Below, in pieces: positions 8,026 through 17,493 of a stretch of DNA of 41,231 nt (its first letter is position 1; each line of letters opens with the position of its first letter). The notes under the pieces are model-generated. The model did not search any database. It was not told the origin of the DNA and saw only the letters and a list, made by a program, of their open reading frames with translations. The position numbers and the translations under genes were made by a program. Origin of the DNA: an uncultured Subdoligranulum sp. (GTDB taxonomy: Bacteria > Bacillota > Clostridia > Oscillospirales > Ruminococcaceae). The stretch covers positions 1-41,231 of the forward strand of contig UQZO01000017.1 of NCBI GenBank assembly GCA_900545545.1, read 5' to 3'.

Positions 8026-9000
8026 TCAATTATCGGAATCGCACAAATGATCCCGGTATTCTTTCGGCGTTATGCCAAAGGCTTTTTTATAAATACCGTA
8101 AAAATAACTGGTGGTGTCATACCCCACGGACTCGGCTATCGCCTGCACGGGCAGCCTGGTGGTGCGCAGCAGCTGCTGGGCCCGGTCCAAACGTTTCTGC
8201 TGCAGCAGTTCCTTGAAGGTATTACCAGTTGCCTGCCGGATCAGGGCGCTCAGGTAGGGAAGCGAAACATGGAACCGCTCCGCCACATGGGACAGGCTGG
8301 CATCGCGGCAGTTATCCTCAATTTCGCGTAGTGCCGCCAGCACAAGCGGGCTTCCCTGCCCCGGTTCGCCCTGCACTTCGATACATTCATGGTGGTTCAG
8401 CAAGTCCAGCATCAGCATCGCCATGCGCAGTTGATTGGCGCCACGGGCCCCGAGCTCATTGTGCAGAAGGCTCCAGATCATGCTTTCCACCAGGTTTTGG
8501 ACCGGAAGCAGTTCTGCGGTATGGCAGACCAGATGGGAAATCTCCGCACCGCCGTTTTTCAGCGTTCCCAGCAAAAAACGTCCCAAAAGGTTGGTCGTTC
8601 CCACAATCTGAAAGGCATAATCAAAGAACTGGGGCAGCACAATGAAGTTCACCGCCACGTCCCCGGCCTCCGCTCTTTGGATGGCGTGGCTGGCCTGCTG
8701 ATTCAGAAACAACAGCTCTCCCGCCTGCAGGTGTACCGGCGTACCGCCGCCGATCAGGTGCGTTGTCTGACCGGTACACATATACATAATTTCCACATAG
8801 TTGTGGCTGTGGCGTGGGAAAGCCACAAACCGGGTATGGGGGCGTATAGTGATGAGCTGGCCCTGGCGCAGCAGCTTGGCCGCATCGATCTCAAACCCAT
8901 GGCCGGAGGCATACAATGTCCGGTCTAGCGGTTCCCCATCCCGCAGTTTCTGCTCTTCCGATGTAATGTGGGACAATGTGTTCAGAATTTCTGTATCCAT
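8026..9000 (-). CDS. AraC-family transcriptional regulator (cupin sensor)
   Basis: 324 residues. The N-terminal half has a cupin sugar-sensing fold (HSHNYVEIMYMCTGQTTHL, about 63-81, then LQAGELLFLNQQASHAI). The C-terminal about 100 residues carry the two AraC helix-turn-helix motifs, LSHVAERFHVSLPYLSALIR and VQAIAESVGYDTTSYFYGIY with the FG.TPKEYR signature. It lies 47 nt after the GH3 gene in the same direction and directly before the rhamnose operon, so it probably activates one or both (RhaS-like role, inferred). The Shine-Dalgarno before the ATG is weak (AAGAGACCAGAAG), so expression may rely on read-through from GH3. Confidence 0.88.
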   Translation of the reverse strand: MDTEILNTLSHITSEEQKLRDGEPLDRTLYASGHGFEIDAAKLLRQGQLITIRPHTRFVAFPRHSHNYVEIMYMCTGQTTHLIGGGTPVHLQAGELLFLNQQASHAIQRAEAGDVAVNFIVLPQFFDYAFQIVGTTNLLGRFLLGTLKNGGAEISHLVCHTAELLPVQNLVESMIWSLLHNELGARGANQLRMAMLMLDLLNHHECIEVQGEPGQGSPLVLAALREIEDNCRDASLSHVAERFHVSLPYLSALIRQATGNTFKELLQQKRLDRAQQLLRTTRLPVQAIAESVGYDTTSYFYGIYKKAFGITPKEYRDHLCDSDN

Positions 9001-9047
9001 AGTTTGCTTCTGGTCTCTTTTATCCGTATTCAGACGTACGTTCTCTT

Positions 9048-11285
9048 TTACCCGTTCAGTCCTTCCAACATTCCTTTGAGTTGTTCTTCCGTTAAAACAC
9101 CAAAGGAAACCAGTGTTCCCAATGTCATTCCCTCCAGCATACGGGAGGCGCCTTCGGTATCACCGGCAGAGGCCTGTCCTGCCGCTGCTTCCGCCAGCCG
9201 CTGCAGGATCGGGCCAAACACGGCGGCTCCTTTGGGATCCGATACTACGTCGGCCAGCGTACTGTATTCGGTAAACATCCGAGGTAATGGCCGCTCCGCA
9301 GTGAACGACACTTCCTTGCGAAGCCGGATATCCCTGCTGGACGCTCCGACTTCGATCTCATAACAACCGGTGGGGGTATAAAAATCATGGAGCAGCGGCT
9401 CATAATATGCCAAATCACGGGCATTCAGTTCGAAGGTAATCTCCCGCCGCTCACCCGGCTGCAGTGCCACCTTGGCAAAAGACTTCAACTCCCGTACAGG
9501 TCTGCGCCGCATCCCGGCAGGCGGCGCCACATACAACTGTACGACTTCCTTTCCCGGAAGCTTCCCTGTATTGATCACGGTCAGCTGTACCCGCAGCGTT
9601 TCCCCTTCCCCCATCCGGGAGCGATCCACCGTCATATTGCTGTAGGCAAAACTGGTATAGGACAGGCCATACCCGAATGGGAACAAAACATCCATTTCTT
9701 TGGCGTCATAATAGCGGTATCCCACAAAAACGCCTTCACGATATTCTGTAATGCCATTTTCGCCGGGGAAGTTGAACCAGGACGGGGTGTGGGCAAGTTT
9801 CTGCGGGAAGGTCTCGGGCAGCTTTCCGCTGGGATTTGCCTTGCCATACAAAAGATCCATGGTGGCTGCACCCACACCGTCACCGGGGAGATACATTTCC
9901 AACACAGCGGCCACCTTGTCCAGCCAGGGCATAGTGATCGGAGCGCCGTTATACAGCACGACAATGGTATTGGGCTGCACATCAGAAACTGCTTCTATCA
10001 GTTCATTCTGGTTGGCCGGCATTTCCAATGTCGTACGGTCTACGCCTTCGCTTTCATACCGTTCCGGCAGTCCGGCCAGAATCACCGCTGCATCAGCCTT
10101 GCGGGCCGCAGCCACCGCTTCCTCCAGCAGTGTACGGTCCGACGTATCAGATCCCTGATCATAACCGCGCGTCCAGCTCATACCCTTCGGCATGCAATCC
10201 ACCGCACGGCTGATATATGCACTGTTTACATGACTGCTTCCGCCACCCTGATACCGTGGTGCAGCGGCAAAGTCTCCGATGAGCGCCACGGAACTTTCCT
10301 CCGTCAGAGGCAGCACCGAGTCCTTGTTTTTCAGCAGTACCGCGCATTCTTCAGCGATGTGACGGGCAAAGTCATGGTCGGCAGCGCGATCAAAAACAGC
10401 ATCCGGATGGTGGTTTTCTATGCCTGTCTGTACCAGTTTCAGCACATTGTACGCCGCACGGTCCACCTCTGCCTCCGTCAAAGTTCCGGCGACCACCGCA
10501 TCCAATACCTGCTGAATTCCTCTCCTGCTGCCTCCCGGCATTTCCAGATCCAAACCGGCTTTTACGCCCACTGCGCGATTTTTTACTGCCCCCCAATCTG
10601 TTACCACCATACCCTGGTATCCCCAGGCCGAGCGCAGAATATCGGTAAGCAGCGTTCCGTTTTCACTGCAGAACGTTCCGTTCACCTTGTTATAGGCACA
10701 CATAACCGCCTGAGGTTTGGCCTCCTTGACGACAGTTTCAAAGGGTGCCAGATAAATTTCGTGCAGGGTGCGTTCGTCTACCACACTGTCGCCCACCATG
10801 CGGTCAGTTTCCTGATTGTTGGCGGCAAAATGTTTGATGCAGCTTCCCGTACCGGTGCTCTGGACGCCTTCCACCATGGCGGCCCCCATCTGTCCGGCCA
10901 GGACGGGATCTTCACTGTAATATTCAAAATTTCGTCCGCACAGAGGGCTTCGCTTGATATTCAGCCCCGGCCCCAACAGCAATGCGACCCCTTCAGCCTG
11001 GCATTCGTTTCCCACTACACATCCCAGCTTTTGTGCCAGAGCTGTATCAAAGCTTGCGGCCACCGCAGCCGACGAGGGGAAGCACACAGCAGGCGTACTT
11101 CCATATATGCCCAGGTGATCACTTTCTTTTTCCTGTTTTCGTAAACCACTGGGCCCATCACTCATCATAATGGCCGGAATTTCCAAGCGCTCTATGGCGC
11201 GGGTGTGCCAAAAATCTCCACCAGTCAAAAGTTCTGCCTTTTCTTCCAGCGTGAGTTGCTGTATCAATTCATTCAAGTTCACCAT
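9048..11285 (-). CDS. GH3 family beta-glucosidase (beta-glycosidase)
   Basis: 745 residues from the ATG at 11283-11285, which has GGGAGGA 5-7 nt upstream; the frame opens earlier but across the promoter. The (beta/alpha)8 domain holds SDGPSGLRK (42-50), KHFAANNQETDR (151-162) and the nucleophile D230 in VVTDWGAV. The alpha/beta sandwich carries the acid/base motif ESEGVDR (411-417). A fibronectin-III-like domain follows (about 560-680). No PA14 insert and no signal peptide are seen, so it is cytoplasmic and probably acts on imported oligosaccharides. The last about 65 residues form an extra helical tail similar to that of the GH2 gene at 15.3-17.5 kb. Exact specificity (glucose, xylose, arabinose) cannot be read from sequence. 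Confidence 0.92.
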   Translation of the reverse strand: MVNLNELIQQLTLEEKAELLTGGDFWHTRAIERLEIPAIMMSDGPSGLRKQEKESDHLGIYGSTPAVCFPSSAAVAASFDTALAQKLGCVVGNECQAEGVALLLGPGLNIKRSPLCGRNFEYYSEDPVLAGQMGAAMVEGVQSTGTGSCIKHFAANNQETDRMVGDSVVDERTLHEIYLAPFETVVKEAKPQAVMCAYNKVNGTFCSENGTLLTDILRSAWGYQGMVVTDWGAVKNRAVGVKAGLDLEMPGGSRRGIQQVLDAVVAGTLTEAEVDRAAYNVLKLVQTGIENHHPDAVFDRAADHDFARHIAEECAVLLKNKDSVLPLTEESSVALIGDFAAAPRYQGGGSSHVNSAYISRAVDCMPKGMSWTRGYDQGSDTSDRTLLEEAVAAARKADAAVILAGLPERYESEGVDRTTLEMPANQNELIEAVSDVQPNTIVVLYNGAPITMPWLDKVAAVLEMYLPGDGVGAATMDLLYGKANPSGKLPETFPQKLAHTPSWFNFPGENGITEYREGVFVGYRYYDAKEMDVLFPFGYGLSYTSFAYSNMTVDRSRMGEGETLRVQLTVINTGKLPGKEVVQLYVAPPAGMRRRPVRELKSFAKVALQPGERREITFELNARDLAYYEPLLHDFYTPTGCYEIEVGASSRDIRLRKEVSFTAERPLPRMFTEYSTLADVVSDPKGAAVFGPILQRLAEAAAGQASAGDTEGASRMLEGMTLGTLVSFGVLTEEQLKGMLEGLNG

Positions 11286-11357
11286 GGTATTCCTCCCGTT
11301 CAAAAGCAACGCAGGATATTTCTTACGTATTGCCGTAATTTTGGTTAATGACAGCAT

Positions 11358-11386
11358 AGCATATTTGCCAATCAGTGAGGAGTCAA
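11358..11386 (-). promoter_or_regulatory. Sigma-A promoter of the GH3-araC unit
   Basis: TTGACT (11386-11381), a 17-nt spacer and TATGCT (11363-11358) on the minus strand, about 70 nt before the GH3 start codon. Confidence 0.75.
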
Positions 11387-11415
11387 AAATTCAGCTTAAA
11401 GGACTATAATTCCAT

Positions 11416-11442
11416 AAGTTTATGAAAAGCAGAAAGTTTATG
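11416..11442 (-). promoter_or_regulatory. Direct repeat, possible AraC-type operator
   Basis: The 9-mer CATAAACTT (minus strand) occurs twice, at 11442-11434 and 11424-11416, 18 nt apart and about 30 nt upstream of the -35 box. This is the usual place and geometry for an AraC-family activator site. No second copy was seen elsewhere in the window. Confidence 0.45.
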
Positions 11443-11565
11443 CCGTTATTCGTCACCCTTGCGCGGATTTCACTGTTTCTATACTGCCTCTCTTGATTTC
11501 CAAAGCGGTTGCCTGCGCCTATGCGGCTCCCAATACTTTAAACCATACATATAACCAAACACATA

Positions 11566-11602
11566 CAAAAAGCACCCGATCCCGGTATTACCGAAAATCG
11601 GG
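11566..11602 (-). terminator. Terminator of the symporter-to-SDR operon
   Basis: CCCGAT (11575-11580) pairs with ATCGGG (11597-11602), with an inner CGGTA/TACCG stem. On the minus strand it is followed by GCTTTTTG. It lies about 145 nt after the SDR stop. The remaining spacer from 11443 to 11745 shows nothing else. Confidence 0.7.
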
Positions 11603-11745
11603 CGGTGAATCACGGGCACATCTGTCCCTTTAACGTTTGCCTGCTAATATCCGTCAATCAGTAAGAGAATTTTTCACTCTGTACTTGAATCAGTCTGCAT
11701 ACAATGCAGCAGATTCAGCAAGGCATTTCTGCCAGAAGTCCCGTG

Positions 11746-12570
11746 TCAATTTTCTGCGGTACCCGCGTAAAGTCCGGGATTTTTCCAGGTGGTCACATTC
11801 TGATGTCCCGCGCTCAGCGCTCCGTCCACCGGAATGGCCGCACCGGTGATATACCGGGCCATATCGCTTGCCAGGAACAAAGCCAACCAGGCGCACTCCA
11901 TAGGATCTCCCATTCTGCCTGCCGGGCAGTCTTTTGCAAACATGGCCATCGCAGCTTCGGGAATATCGCCGAAGATGCTGGTCTTTGTGTATCCGGGGCA
12001 GATTGCATTCACCGTGATTCCATAGGCGGCATAATCCAGAGCTGCGGCACGGGTCATACCGACCACTCCGAATTTCGTTGCAGTATACAATGCCTGCCCC
12101 CGCTGCGGAACAAGGCCGGCCACCGACGCAACGTTGATCAGGAAACCGCCTTTGGATTTGCTGCGGAAGATTGCCTCCGCCGCGTACTTCATGCCGGCAA
12201 ATACGCCTTCACTGTTGAGCGCAAAAATCCGCTCATACTCTTCCATTTCATATTCATGCAAAGGATTGCCGCCCATGCCGATTCCGGCATTGGATACGAA
12301 ACCGTCCAGCCGGCCATAGATTTCCACCGCTTTCTCTACCAGAGCCTTGATCTGTGCGGGATCACTGCAATCCGTACGGACAAAGACGGCATCACCGCCT
12401 TGTGCAACGATCTCACTTGCCACCTTCCGGCCCTGTTCCTCACTGCGTGCGGCCAGCACCACTTTCATGCCGTTGGCTGCAAAAGCCCGTGCGATGGCTT
12501 CGCCGATGCCTCTGCTTGCGCCGGTCACAACGGCAACTTTGCCCTGTACACTTTCAAAAGTGGCTTTCAT
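11746..12570 (-). CDS. SDR-family NAD(P)-dependent oxidoreductase
   Basis: 274 residues, a classical short-chain dehydrogenase. It has the cofactor loop TGASRGIG (16-23), SNAG (93-96), catalytic S149, Y162 and K166 (YTATK), and PGY with TKTSIF after it. It oxidises or reduces an alcohol/ketone in the cytoplasm; family resemblance is to glucose/gluconate 5-dehydrogenase-like SDRs, but the substrate is unknown. AAAGGAG lies before the ATG, 36 nt after the TIM-barrel gene. As last gene of a glycoside operon it probably acts on a sugar or sugar acid released by the enzymes before it. Confidence 0.88.
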   Translation of the reverse strand: MKATFESVQGKVAVVTGASRGIGEAIARAFAANGMKVVLAARSEEQGRKVASEIVAQGGDAVFVRTDCSDPAQIKALVEKAVEIYGRLDGFVSNAGIGMGGNPLHEYEMEEYERIFALNSEGVFAGMKYAAEAIFRSKSKGGFLINVASVAGLVPQRGQALYTATKFGVVGMTRAAALDYAAYGITVNAICPGYTKTSIFGDIPEAAMAMFAKDCPAGRMGDPMECAWLALFLASDMARYITGAAIPVDGALSAGHQNVTTWKNPGLYAGTAEN

Positions 12571-12606
12571 AGGTATTTCTCCTTTCGCTCTGCCTTTTCT
12601 TGGATT

Positions 12607-13458
12607 TTATCCTGGAATCCGGTTCAGGAATTGCGCGCTGACCTGCGCGCTTTTCACCGGACTGCCGTCAATCCAGTTGCGGTGGCTCTCCAGAATCACC
12701 GCGTCCACGTTGGCCTGCAGGGCCTGTTCTAGCAGGCTGTCCAAGTCCATGTTGCCGGTGCCCAGTTCCATGCTGTCGGTTTTCAGAATGGGGGTCACGG
12801 CAGGGCCCTGCACTCGACTGCCCCGGTCGTTGATGTGCCACAGCTTCATGCGATGGCCCAGCCGCTGCATCCAGGCCAGCGCGTTGGCACCACCCTCGGT
12901 AAACCAGTAGCTGTCGAACTCAAAGTTCACAAACCGGGGATCAGCCTCCTCCATCAGGATGTCGTAAGCCCGTTTTTGGGCATTGACCCGGCGCAGCTCG
13001 CAATTGTGGTTGTGGTAGAGCAGCTCCACGCCCTCCTGCAGAAGGGCCTCTCCGGCTTTGTTCAGCCGGGCGGCCAGGTTGCGCACGGTGGCTTCGTCCC
13101 CGTAGTCAAACCGATACATACCGGTGATGACCACATACTTGGTCCCGAAGCTCTGGGCCTCCCGGGCAACCTCTTTCGGGTCCCGTTCCAGGCTGCCCAG
13201 GTCGGTGTGCAGGCTGACCACTTCTAGCCCTGTCTCCTGCACCAGCTTGTGCCAGTCCAGGTTGCCGCCCTTGCCCACCGGCATGCCGGCGGCCTTGGTC
13301 AGCATCTTGACCATGAACCCGATGGGATGGATCATGAACCCGCACAGCTCGATACCGTCGTACCCGGCATTCTTGAGGGCAGCCAGGGTTTCCCGGGCCT
13401 GGGTTTCGTTGTTCAGTACCGTTCCCAGCATAAATTGCTGGACTGCCTTTTTGGGCAT
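12607..13458 (-). CDS. Sugar phosphate isomerase/epimerase-type TIM-barrel protein
   Basis: 283 residues of the AP-endonuclease-2/xylose-isomerase-like TIM-barrel family. Strand-end motifs visible are YDGIELCG, LYHNHNCEL, NFEFDSYW, LWHINDR and ELGTGNMDL, giving the usual Glu/Asp/His metal site. Family members isomerise or epimerise sugars, polyols and keto-sugars, and some cleave 3-keto-glycosides. The start ATG is 1 nt past the GH43 stop, with GGAGGGG inside the GH43 end, so it is translationally coupled. The neighbouring SDR suggests an oxidise-then-isomerise or oxidise-then-eliminate pair (inference). Confidence 0.85.
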   Translation of the reverse strand: MPKKAVQQFMLGTVLNNETQARETLAALKNAGYDGIELCGFMIHPIGFMVKMLTKAAGMPVGKGGNLDWHKLVQETGLEVVSLHTDLGSLERDPKEVAREAQSFGTKYVVITGMYRFDYGDEATVRNLAARLNKAGEALLQEGVELLYHNHNCELRRVNAQKRAYDILMEEADPRFVNFEFDSYWFTEGGANALAWMQRLGHRMKLWHINDRGSRVQGPAVTPILKTDSMELGTGNMDLDSLLEQALQANVDAVILESHRNWIDGSPVKSAQVSAQFLNRIPG

Positions 13459-13461
13459 GAC

Positions 13462-15276
13462 TCACCCCTCCATTTTGATGATTTCGCCGGTGGTGATGCC
13501 GTTTTCGTTGAAGCTGTCCACACAGACATAACACTCCTGACCGGCCATGAGGGTAGACAGATTTACCTCGTCGGCACCGTAGACCAGCCAGCTGTGGTAG
13601 AGTTTGTCGGGATCAATGCCGTAGCGCACATTGCAGCCCTGCGCATCTTCCAGATGCTGCCAGTGCACCTTGCCGTCCAGCGGACTGACCCGCACAGCGG
13701 AGGCCCGGGCCCGGGCGGGTTTGTCCCCGTCCCCGTTGCCGAACACCCGCAGCCCGCTGATGCGCAGGGTTTGACCGTAGGGCAGCTCGCCGCCCGTCAC
13801 CCGCACATACCGGGCACGGATGCCTTCAGGGTATTCATAATATCCGTTGGAACATTCCCGGGCCACCGTTTCCCGGGCGGTCCAGGTGGCCCCATCCAGG
13901 CTGGTTTCCACCGTATAACGAGAAATCTGCGGTTGCAGTTCAATGTGCCGGGTCTTGCGGGCATCCCCGTAACTGTCGGCGGGAAAGTCCACCACCACAC
14001 CTTCATCGGCCAGATTCACCTGAATGGCCCGGATGTCCTGTTCTTTTTCCAGGTCCACGCAGAGCCACTGCCCGGGGGCATCGCTGCCCGCACTCCACCA
14101 GTCCCGGCAGGTCTCGTTCACCGCCAGGGCCGGGTTGCTGCCCGCTGCCGTGGAAGAAGCCGTGACCGGCTTGCGGTAGCTCAGCATCATCCATTCCGGC
14201 TGCCAGTTTGCGGCATCAAAGGGGCCCGCCGGGATGCGATGAGGATAATCGGCAAAATTCTGATTGCAATACAACACTCCGTCCCGGTCGAACCCCGCCG
14301 GGAACAGCCCCACCCGGCGCTCGAAGTCGTGGTTGACCGAGATGCGCATGGTGGCGGCATGCCAGTAGTTGCCGTACCGATCTGCGATGGTGCTGCCGTG
14401 GCCCGCACCGGTCATGAAACCGCCCGGCACCGCCGAGAAGGGGTTGGAGGCCTGCCGGGTGAAGGGTCCCAGCGGAGAATCCGACGTATAGACGCCGTCG
14501 GCGTAGGTGTTGTACTGGGTGCCGGGGCAGGCGTACTGCAGGTAGTAGGTACCGTTGTGCTTGGTCATGTAGGCCCCCTCAATGTAGGGCTTGCCCACCG
14601 CAAAGAACATGGCAGCCAGATCGTCGGTGCTCATGCCGGGGATGTGCTGCATCTCCGGAGGGAATTCCAGTTTGCCGGTGGCGGGATTGTAGTGCTGTTT
14701 CAGCGCCTGGTACACCACACTGGCCTCCCGGTCCACCACCCCATTGTCGCCGGGGCGCTCGTAGCCAAGGGACTCTTCCTGCCCGAAGATCAGTTCCTTC
14801 TTTTCCCCGATGGGGGTCATGGTTTTGGGGTCCATCTCCACGCCCCAGATGGGGGTGGTATTGGAGCAGCCCCAGTAGAGATACACCCGGCCATCATCAT
14901 CCAGGAACAGGTCGGGATCCCAGAAGGCGAAAGGCGCACTGACCTGCTCAAAGGGTTCGTGCAAAGGGTCCTTGGAACGCAGGATCGGGCAGTTCTTCCC
15001 CTTGCGGCTGGCGCAGAAATACAGGTACTCCCCCACCTGCCGTACATCGGGGGCATAGTCGTAGATCAACAGCCCCGGGTCGGGGTGGAATTCCCAGTGC
15101 AGCAGGTCGTCGGAGTACCAGAACCCCGCCGACATAGAGACAAACAGGTAGTATTTCTCCTTGAAAAACACCAGCGTAGGATCAGCGCCCTCCCGGAAGC
15201 CCTCAACGCGGGAACCTTCCTTCATATGCTGGTAGCGGTAACCCAGATCCAGGGGATTACAGTAGGTCTGCTTCAT
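13462..15276 (-). CDS. GH43 glycosidase with F5/8 type C domain
   Basis: 604 residues from the ATG at 15274-15276; AAGGAG overlapping the GH2 stop lies 8 nt before it. The five-bladed propeller shows the GH43 triad D32 (GADPTLV), D120 (WDPDLF) and E233 (YIEGAY), so it should invert beta-xylosyl or alpha-arabinosyl bonds. Residues about 360-490 look like an F5/8C (discoidin) carbohydrate-binding domain (SRYTVETSLDGATW, ARYVRVTGG), and about 510-600 form a fibronectin-III-like module. No signal peptide is seen, so it acts in the cytoplasm on imported oligosaccharides. Six nt separate it from GH2 and three from the TIM-barrel gene. Confidence 0.9.
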   Translation of the reverse strand: MKQTYCNPLDLGYRYQHMKEGSRVEGFREGADPTLVFFKEKYYLFVSMSAGFWYSDDLLHWEFHPDPGLLIYDYAPDVRQVGEYLYFCASRKGKNCPILRSKDPLHEPFEQVSAPFAFWDPDLFLDDDGRVYLYWGCSNTTPIWGVEMDPKTMTPIGEKKELIFGQEESLGYERPGDNGVVDREASVVYQALKQHYNPATGKLEFPPEMQHIPGMSTDDLAAMFFAVGKPYIEGAYMTKHNGTYYLQYACPGTQYNTYADGVYTSDSPLGPFTRQASNPFSAVPGGFMTGAGHGSTIADRYGNYWHAATMRISVNHDFERRVGLFPAGFDRDGVLYCNQNFADYPHRIPAGPFDAANWQPEWMMLSYRKPVTASSTAAGSNPALAVNETCRDWWSAGSDAPGQWLCVDLEKEQDIRAIQVNLADEGVVVDFPADSYGDARKTRHIELQPQISRYTVETSLDGATWTARETVARECSNGYYEYPEGIRARYVRVTGGELPYGQTLRISGLRVFGNGDGDKPARARASAVRVSPLDGKVHWQHLEDAQGCNVRYGIDPDKLYHSWLVYGADEVNLSTLMAGQECYVCVDSFNENGITTGEIIKMEG

Positions 15277-15281
15277 GGTGT

Positions 15282-17465
15282 TCACTCCTTGGAAATGCCC
15301 TGCAGCACACGGTTGAGCTGCTTAATATCCTCAATGTCGGTGCCGGCCTGCCTGAGCATGCCCTCAATGGTCATCCGCTGCATGGCCCGCTGCATCATAG
15401 CCACCAGAGCCGGGTTGTCCTTGACGGCGGCCGCTACATCCCCCCGGGAGGCGGCGGCCTTATCACCGATTTGCTTGAGGATGGGGCCCACCTTGGCATC
15501 GGCCATAGCGGCAGCCATATTGTCCTTGACGCTCCAGCAGCTTTCGTCCAGCTCGCCGTCGAACCAGTTGGTTACTTCCCGCCGGTTGGCCATGGCGTAG
15601 TTCGGGTTGGGGGTATCCACCCGGTTCACCAGAATCACACTGGAATAGCCGCCTGCCCGGGCCTCGATGGAATGTTTGCCGGTAATGGGCACCCGGAAGG
15701 TAAACACTTTATCCCCCTGCTTTGTCTCCTGCAGCCTTCCATCCACATAGAGAGCCACTTCCGGCAGGTTGGAGTAGACCTTCACTTCGGTGACATCCTC
15801 GGCCCGGTCCACATACCGGCTGCCGCAGGTATGCACAAAGGCCTCCTTGCTCCAGTATGCCTTGTAAAGGTAGAAGGCATCCTTTTTGATCTTGCGGTCA
15901 AAGGTGACAAGACCTTTCTGGTTTTCGCCGTTCTTGCCGCCTTCGTCCCGGCCATCGGCGGCAAAGTCAAACATATTCCAGACGTGAGTGGCCCACAGCC
16001 AGGGACGTTCCGCAATCATTTTTGCCATGTGCTCATGGTAGACGCACTGGTAGGTCTCGGTGTAATCGCCCCGTTCGGGGTGGGAAGTCTGGTAGGCGGG
16101 GTTGGCGTCGGCACCATACTCACTGAAGCCGATACACCGGTCGGGATACTTGGCATGGTATTCGTCAAAGAAGTCGTCGTTCTGGTCCAGTTCGCCAAGG
16201 TACCAACCGAAATAGAGGTTATAGCTGTTCACATCGGGGATTTCCAGAATGGGGCTGGTGATCTCCAGCATAAAGACGTTGGCCATGGTAGTGGGCCGGG
16301 TGGGATCCAGACGATGGGCCAGGTCGTTGAGAGCACGGTGGTTTTCCAGCAGTTCCTCATTCACCGGGCTGGCAGCAGTGATTTCGTTGGAAAGCCCCCA
16401 CACCGCGATGCAGGGATGGTTGTAATTCTGGACGATGAGCTCCTCCATCTGGGTCAGGGTGTTGGCCCGGCCATTATGCATGTGCATCGTGATGTAGGGA
16501 ATCTCGGCCCAGATGACCAGGCCCTTCTCGTCACACAGGTCATAGAAGGCCTGGGCGTGCTGGTAGTGGGCAAGCCGGATGGTGTTGGCGCCCATTTCCA
16601 GAATCAGGGCCAGGTCCTCCTCCATCATCTCTTTGGTGATGGCAACGCCCACCCCCTTGCGGTCCTGATGGCGGGAAACGCCCCGCAGCGGGTAGAAGCG
16701 GCCATTAAGGAAGAAGCCTTTTTGCGGGTCGATCTCAAATTTGCGGCAGCCGAACCGTGCGGACTGCGTTTCGCCGTTATCGAGGCTGGCAGTGACGGTG
16801 TACAGATAAGGGTCGTCCAAACCGTTCCACAGACGGGCATTTTCCAGCGTGAAAACAGCCTTGGCGGTACCGTTCTCCACCGGAGCGCTCATTTCCTGGC
16901 CATCCAGGGAAAAGCGCACCCTGTCGGCGTCCACCACAAGGGCCTCCACCGTCACCTCGCAGCGGCGGGTTTCCAGGTCGGTGACCACCGGGGTCACCTT
17001 CACCGGCACCGCCCCGTTTTCCTCCATAGCAAAGTGGGCGGCGGGTAAAATGTGCAGCGTCACATCCCGGTAGATGCCGCCGTAGAAGGTGAAGTCCGCC
17101 TTCTGGGGGTAGACGGTATCGTTGTCGCTGTTGTCCACCTCGACGGTGAGGTTGTTTGTGTCCTGCAGCACATCGGTGATATCCACCCGGAAGGTGGAAT
17201 ACCCGCCCTTGTGCTCGGCCACCTTCTGCCCGTTCAGATTGACCACCGCTGTCATAGCCACGCCGTCAAACTGCAGCACCGCCCGGCCGCCTTCCGGCAG
17301 CCGGATAGCCGGCAGCTGAAGGGCGTAAGTACAGCTGCCACGGTAGTAATCGTTTCCGCCGTCTTGCCCATCCACCGCATTCCAGGTGTGGGGCAGGGTC
17401 ACGGGTTCGCTGTGTTCCTCCTTGGTGAAGGTCCAGCCTGTATTCAATACGATCGTTTCACTCAT
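15282..17465 (-). CDS. GH2 family glycosidase (beta-galactosidase/beta-glucuronidase type)
   Basis: 727 residues from the ATG at 17463-17465 (AAGGAG 8 nt upstream). Domains: N-terminal jelly-roll sugar-binding (1-150, GGIYRDVTL at 129-137), immunoglobulin-like (160-245), TIM barrel from about 250 with acid/base E361 (GLSNEI) and nucleophile E448 (GFSEYG), then a beta-sandwich. The last about 80 residues are an extra helical tail (VGPILKQIGDKAA, MTIEGMLRQ) resembling that of the GH3 gene. No signal peptide is visible. It follows the symporter across a strong hairpin and is coupled to GH43 (its stop overlaps the GH43 Shine-Dalgarno). Galactosidase or glucuronidase specificity cannot be decided. 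Confidence 0.9.
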   Translation of the reverse strand: MSETIVLNTGWTFTKEEHSEPVTLPHTWNAVDGQDGGNDYYRGSCTYALQLPAIRLPEGGRAVLQFDGVAMTAVVNLNGQKVAEHKGGYSTFRVDITDVLQDTNNLTVEVDNSDNDTVYPQKADFTFYGGIYRDVTLHILPAAHFAMEENGAVPVKVTPVVTDLETRRCEVTVEALVVDADRVRFSLDGQEMSAPVENGTAKAVFTLENARLWNGLDDPYLYTVTASLDNGETQSARFGCRKFEIDPQKGFFLNGRFYPLRGVSRHQDRKGVGVAITKEMMEEDLALILEMGANTIRLAHYQHAQAFYDLCDEKGLVIWAEIPYITMHMHNGRANTLTQMEELIVQNYNHPCIAVWGLSNEITAASPVNEELLENHRALNDLAHRLDPTRPTTMANVFMLEITSPILEIPDVNSYNLYFGWYLGELDQNDDFFDEYHAKYPDRCIGFSEYGADANPAYQTSHPERGDYTETYQCVYHEHMAKMIAERPWLWATHVWNMFDFAADGRDEGGKNGENQKGLVTFDRKIKKDAFYLYKAYWSKEAFVHTCGSRYVDRAEDVTEVKVYSNLPEVALYVDGRLQETKQGDKVFTFRVPITGKHSIEARAGGYSSVILVNRVDTPNPNYAMANRREVTNWFDGELDESCWSVKDNMAAAMADAKVGPILKQIGDKAAASRGDVAAAVKDNPALVAMMQRAMQRMTIEGMLRQAGTDIEDIKQLNRVLQGISKE

Positions 17466-17493
17466 GGAAAACACTCCTTCTCTGGTCTTAGGG

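Noticed and set aside
9048..11357. GH3 start at 11357
   Set aside because: That extension would cover the promoter -10 (11358-11363 adjacent) and untranslated leader; the ATG at 11285 has the good RBS.
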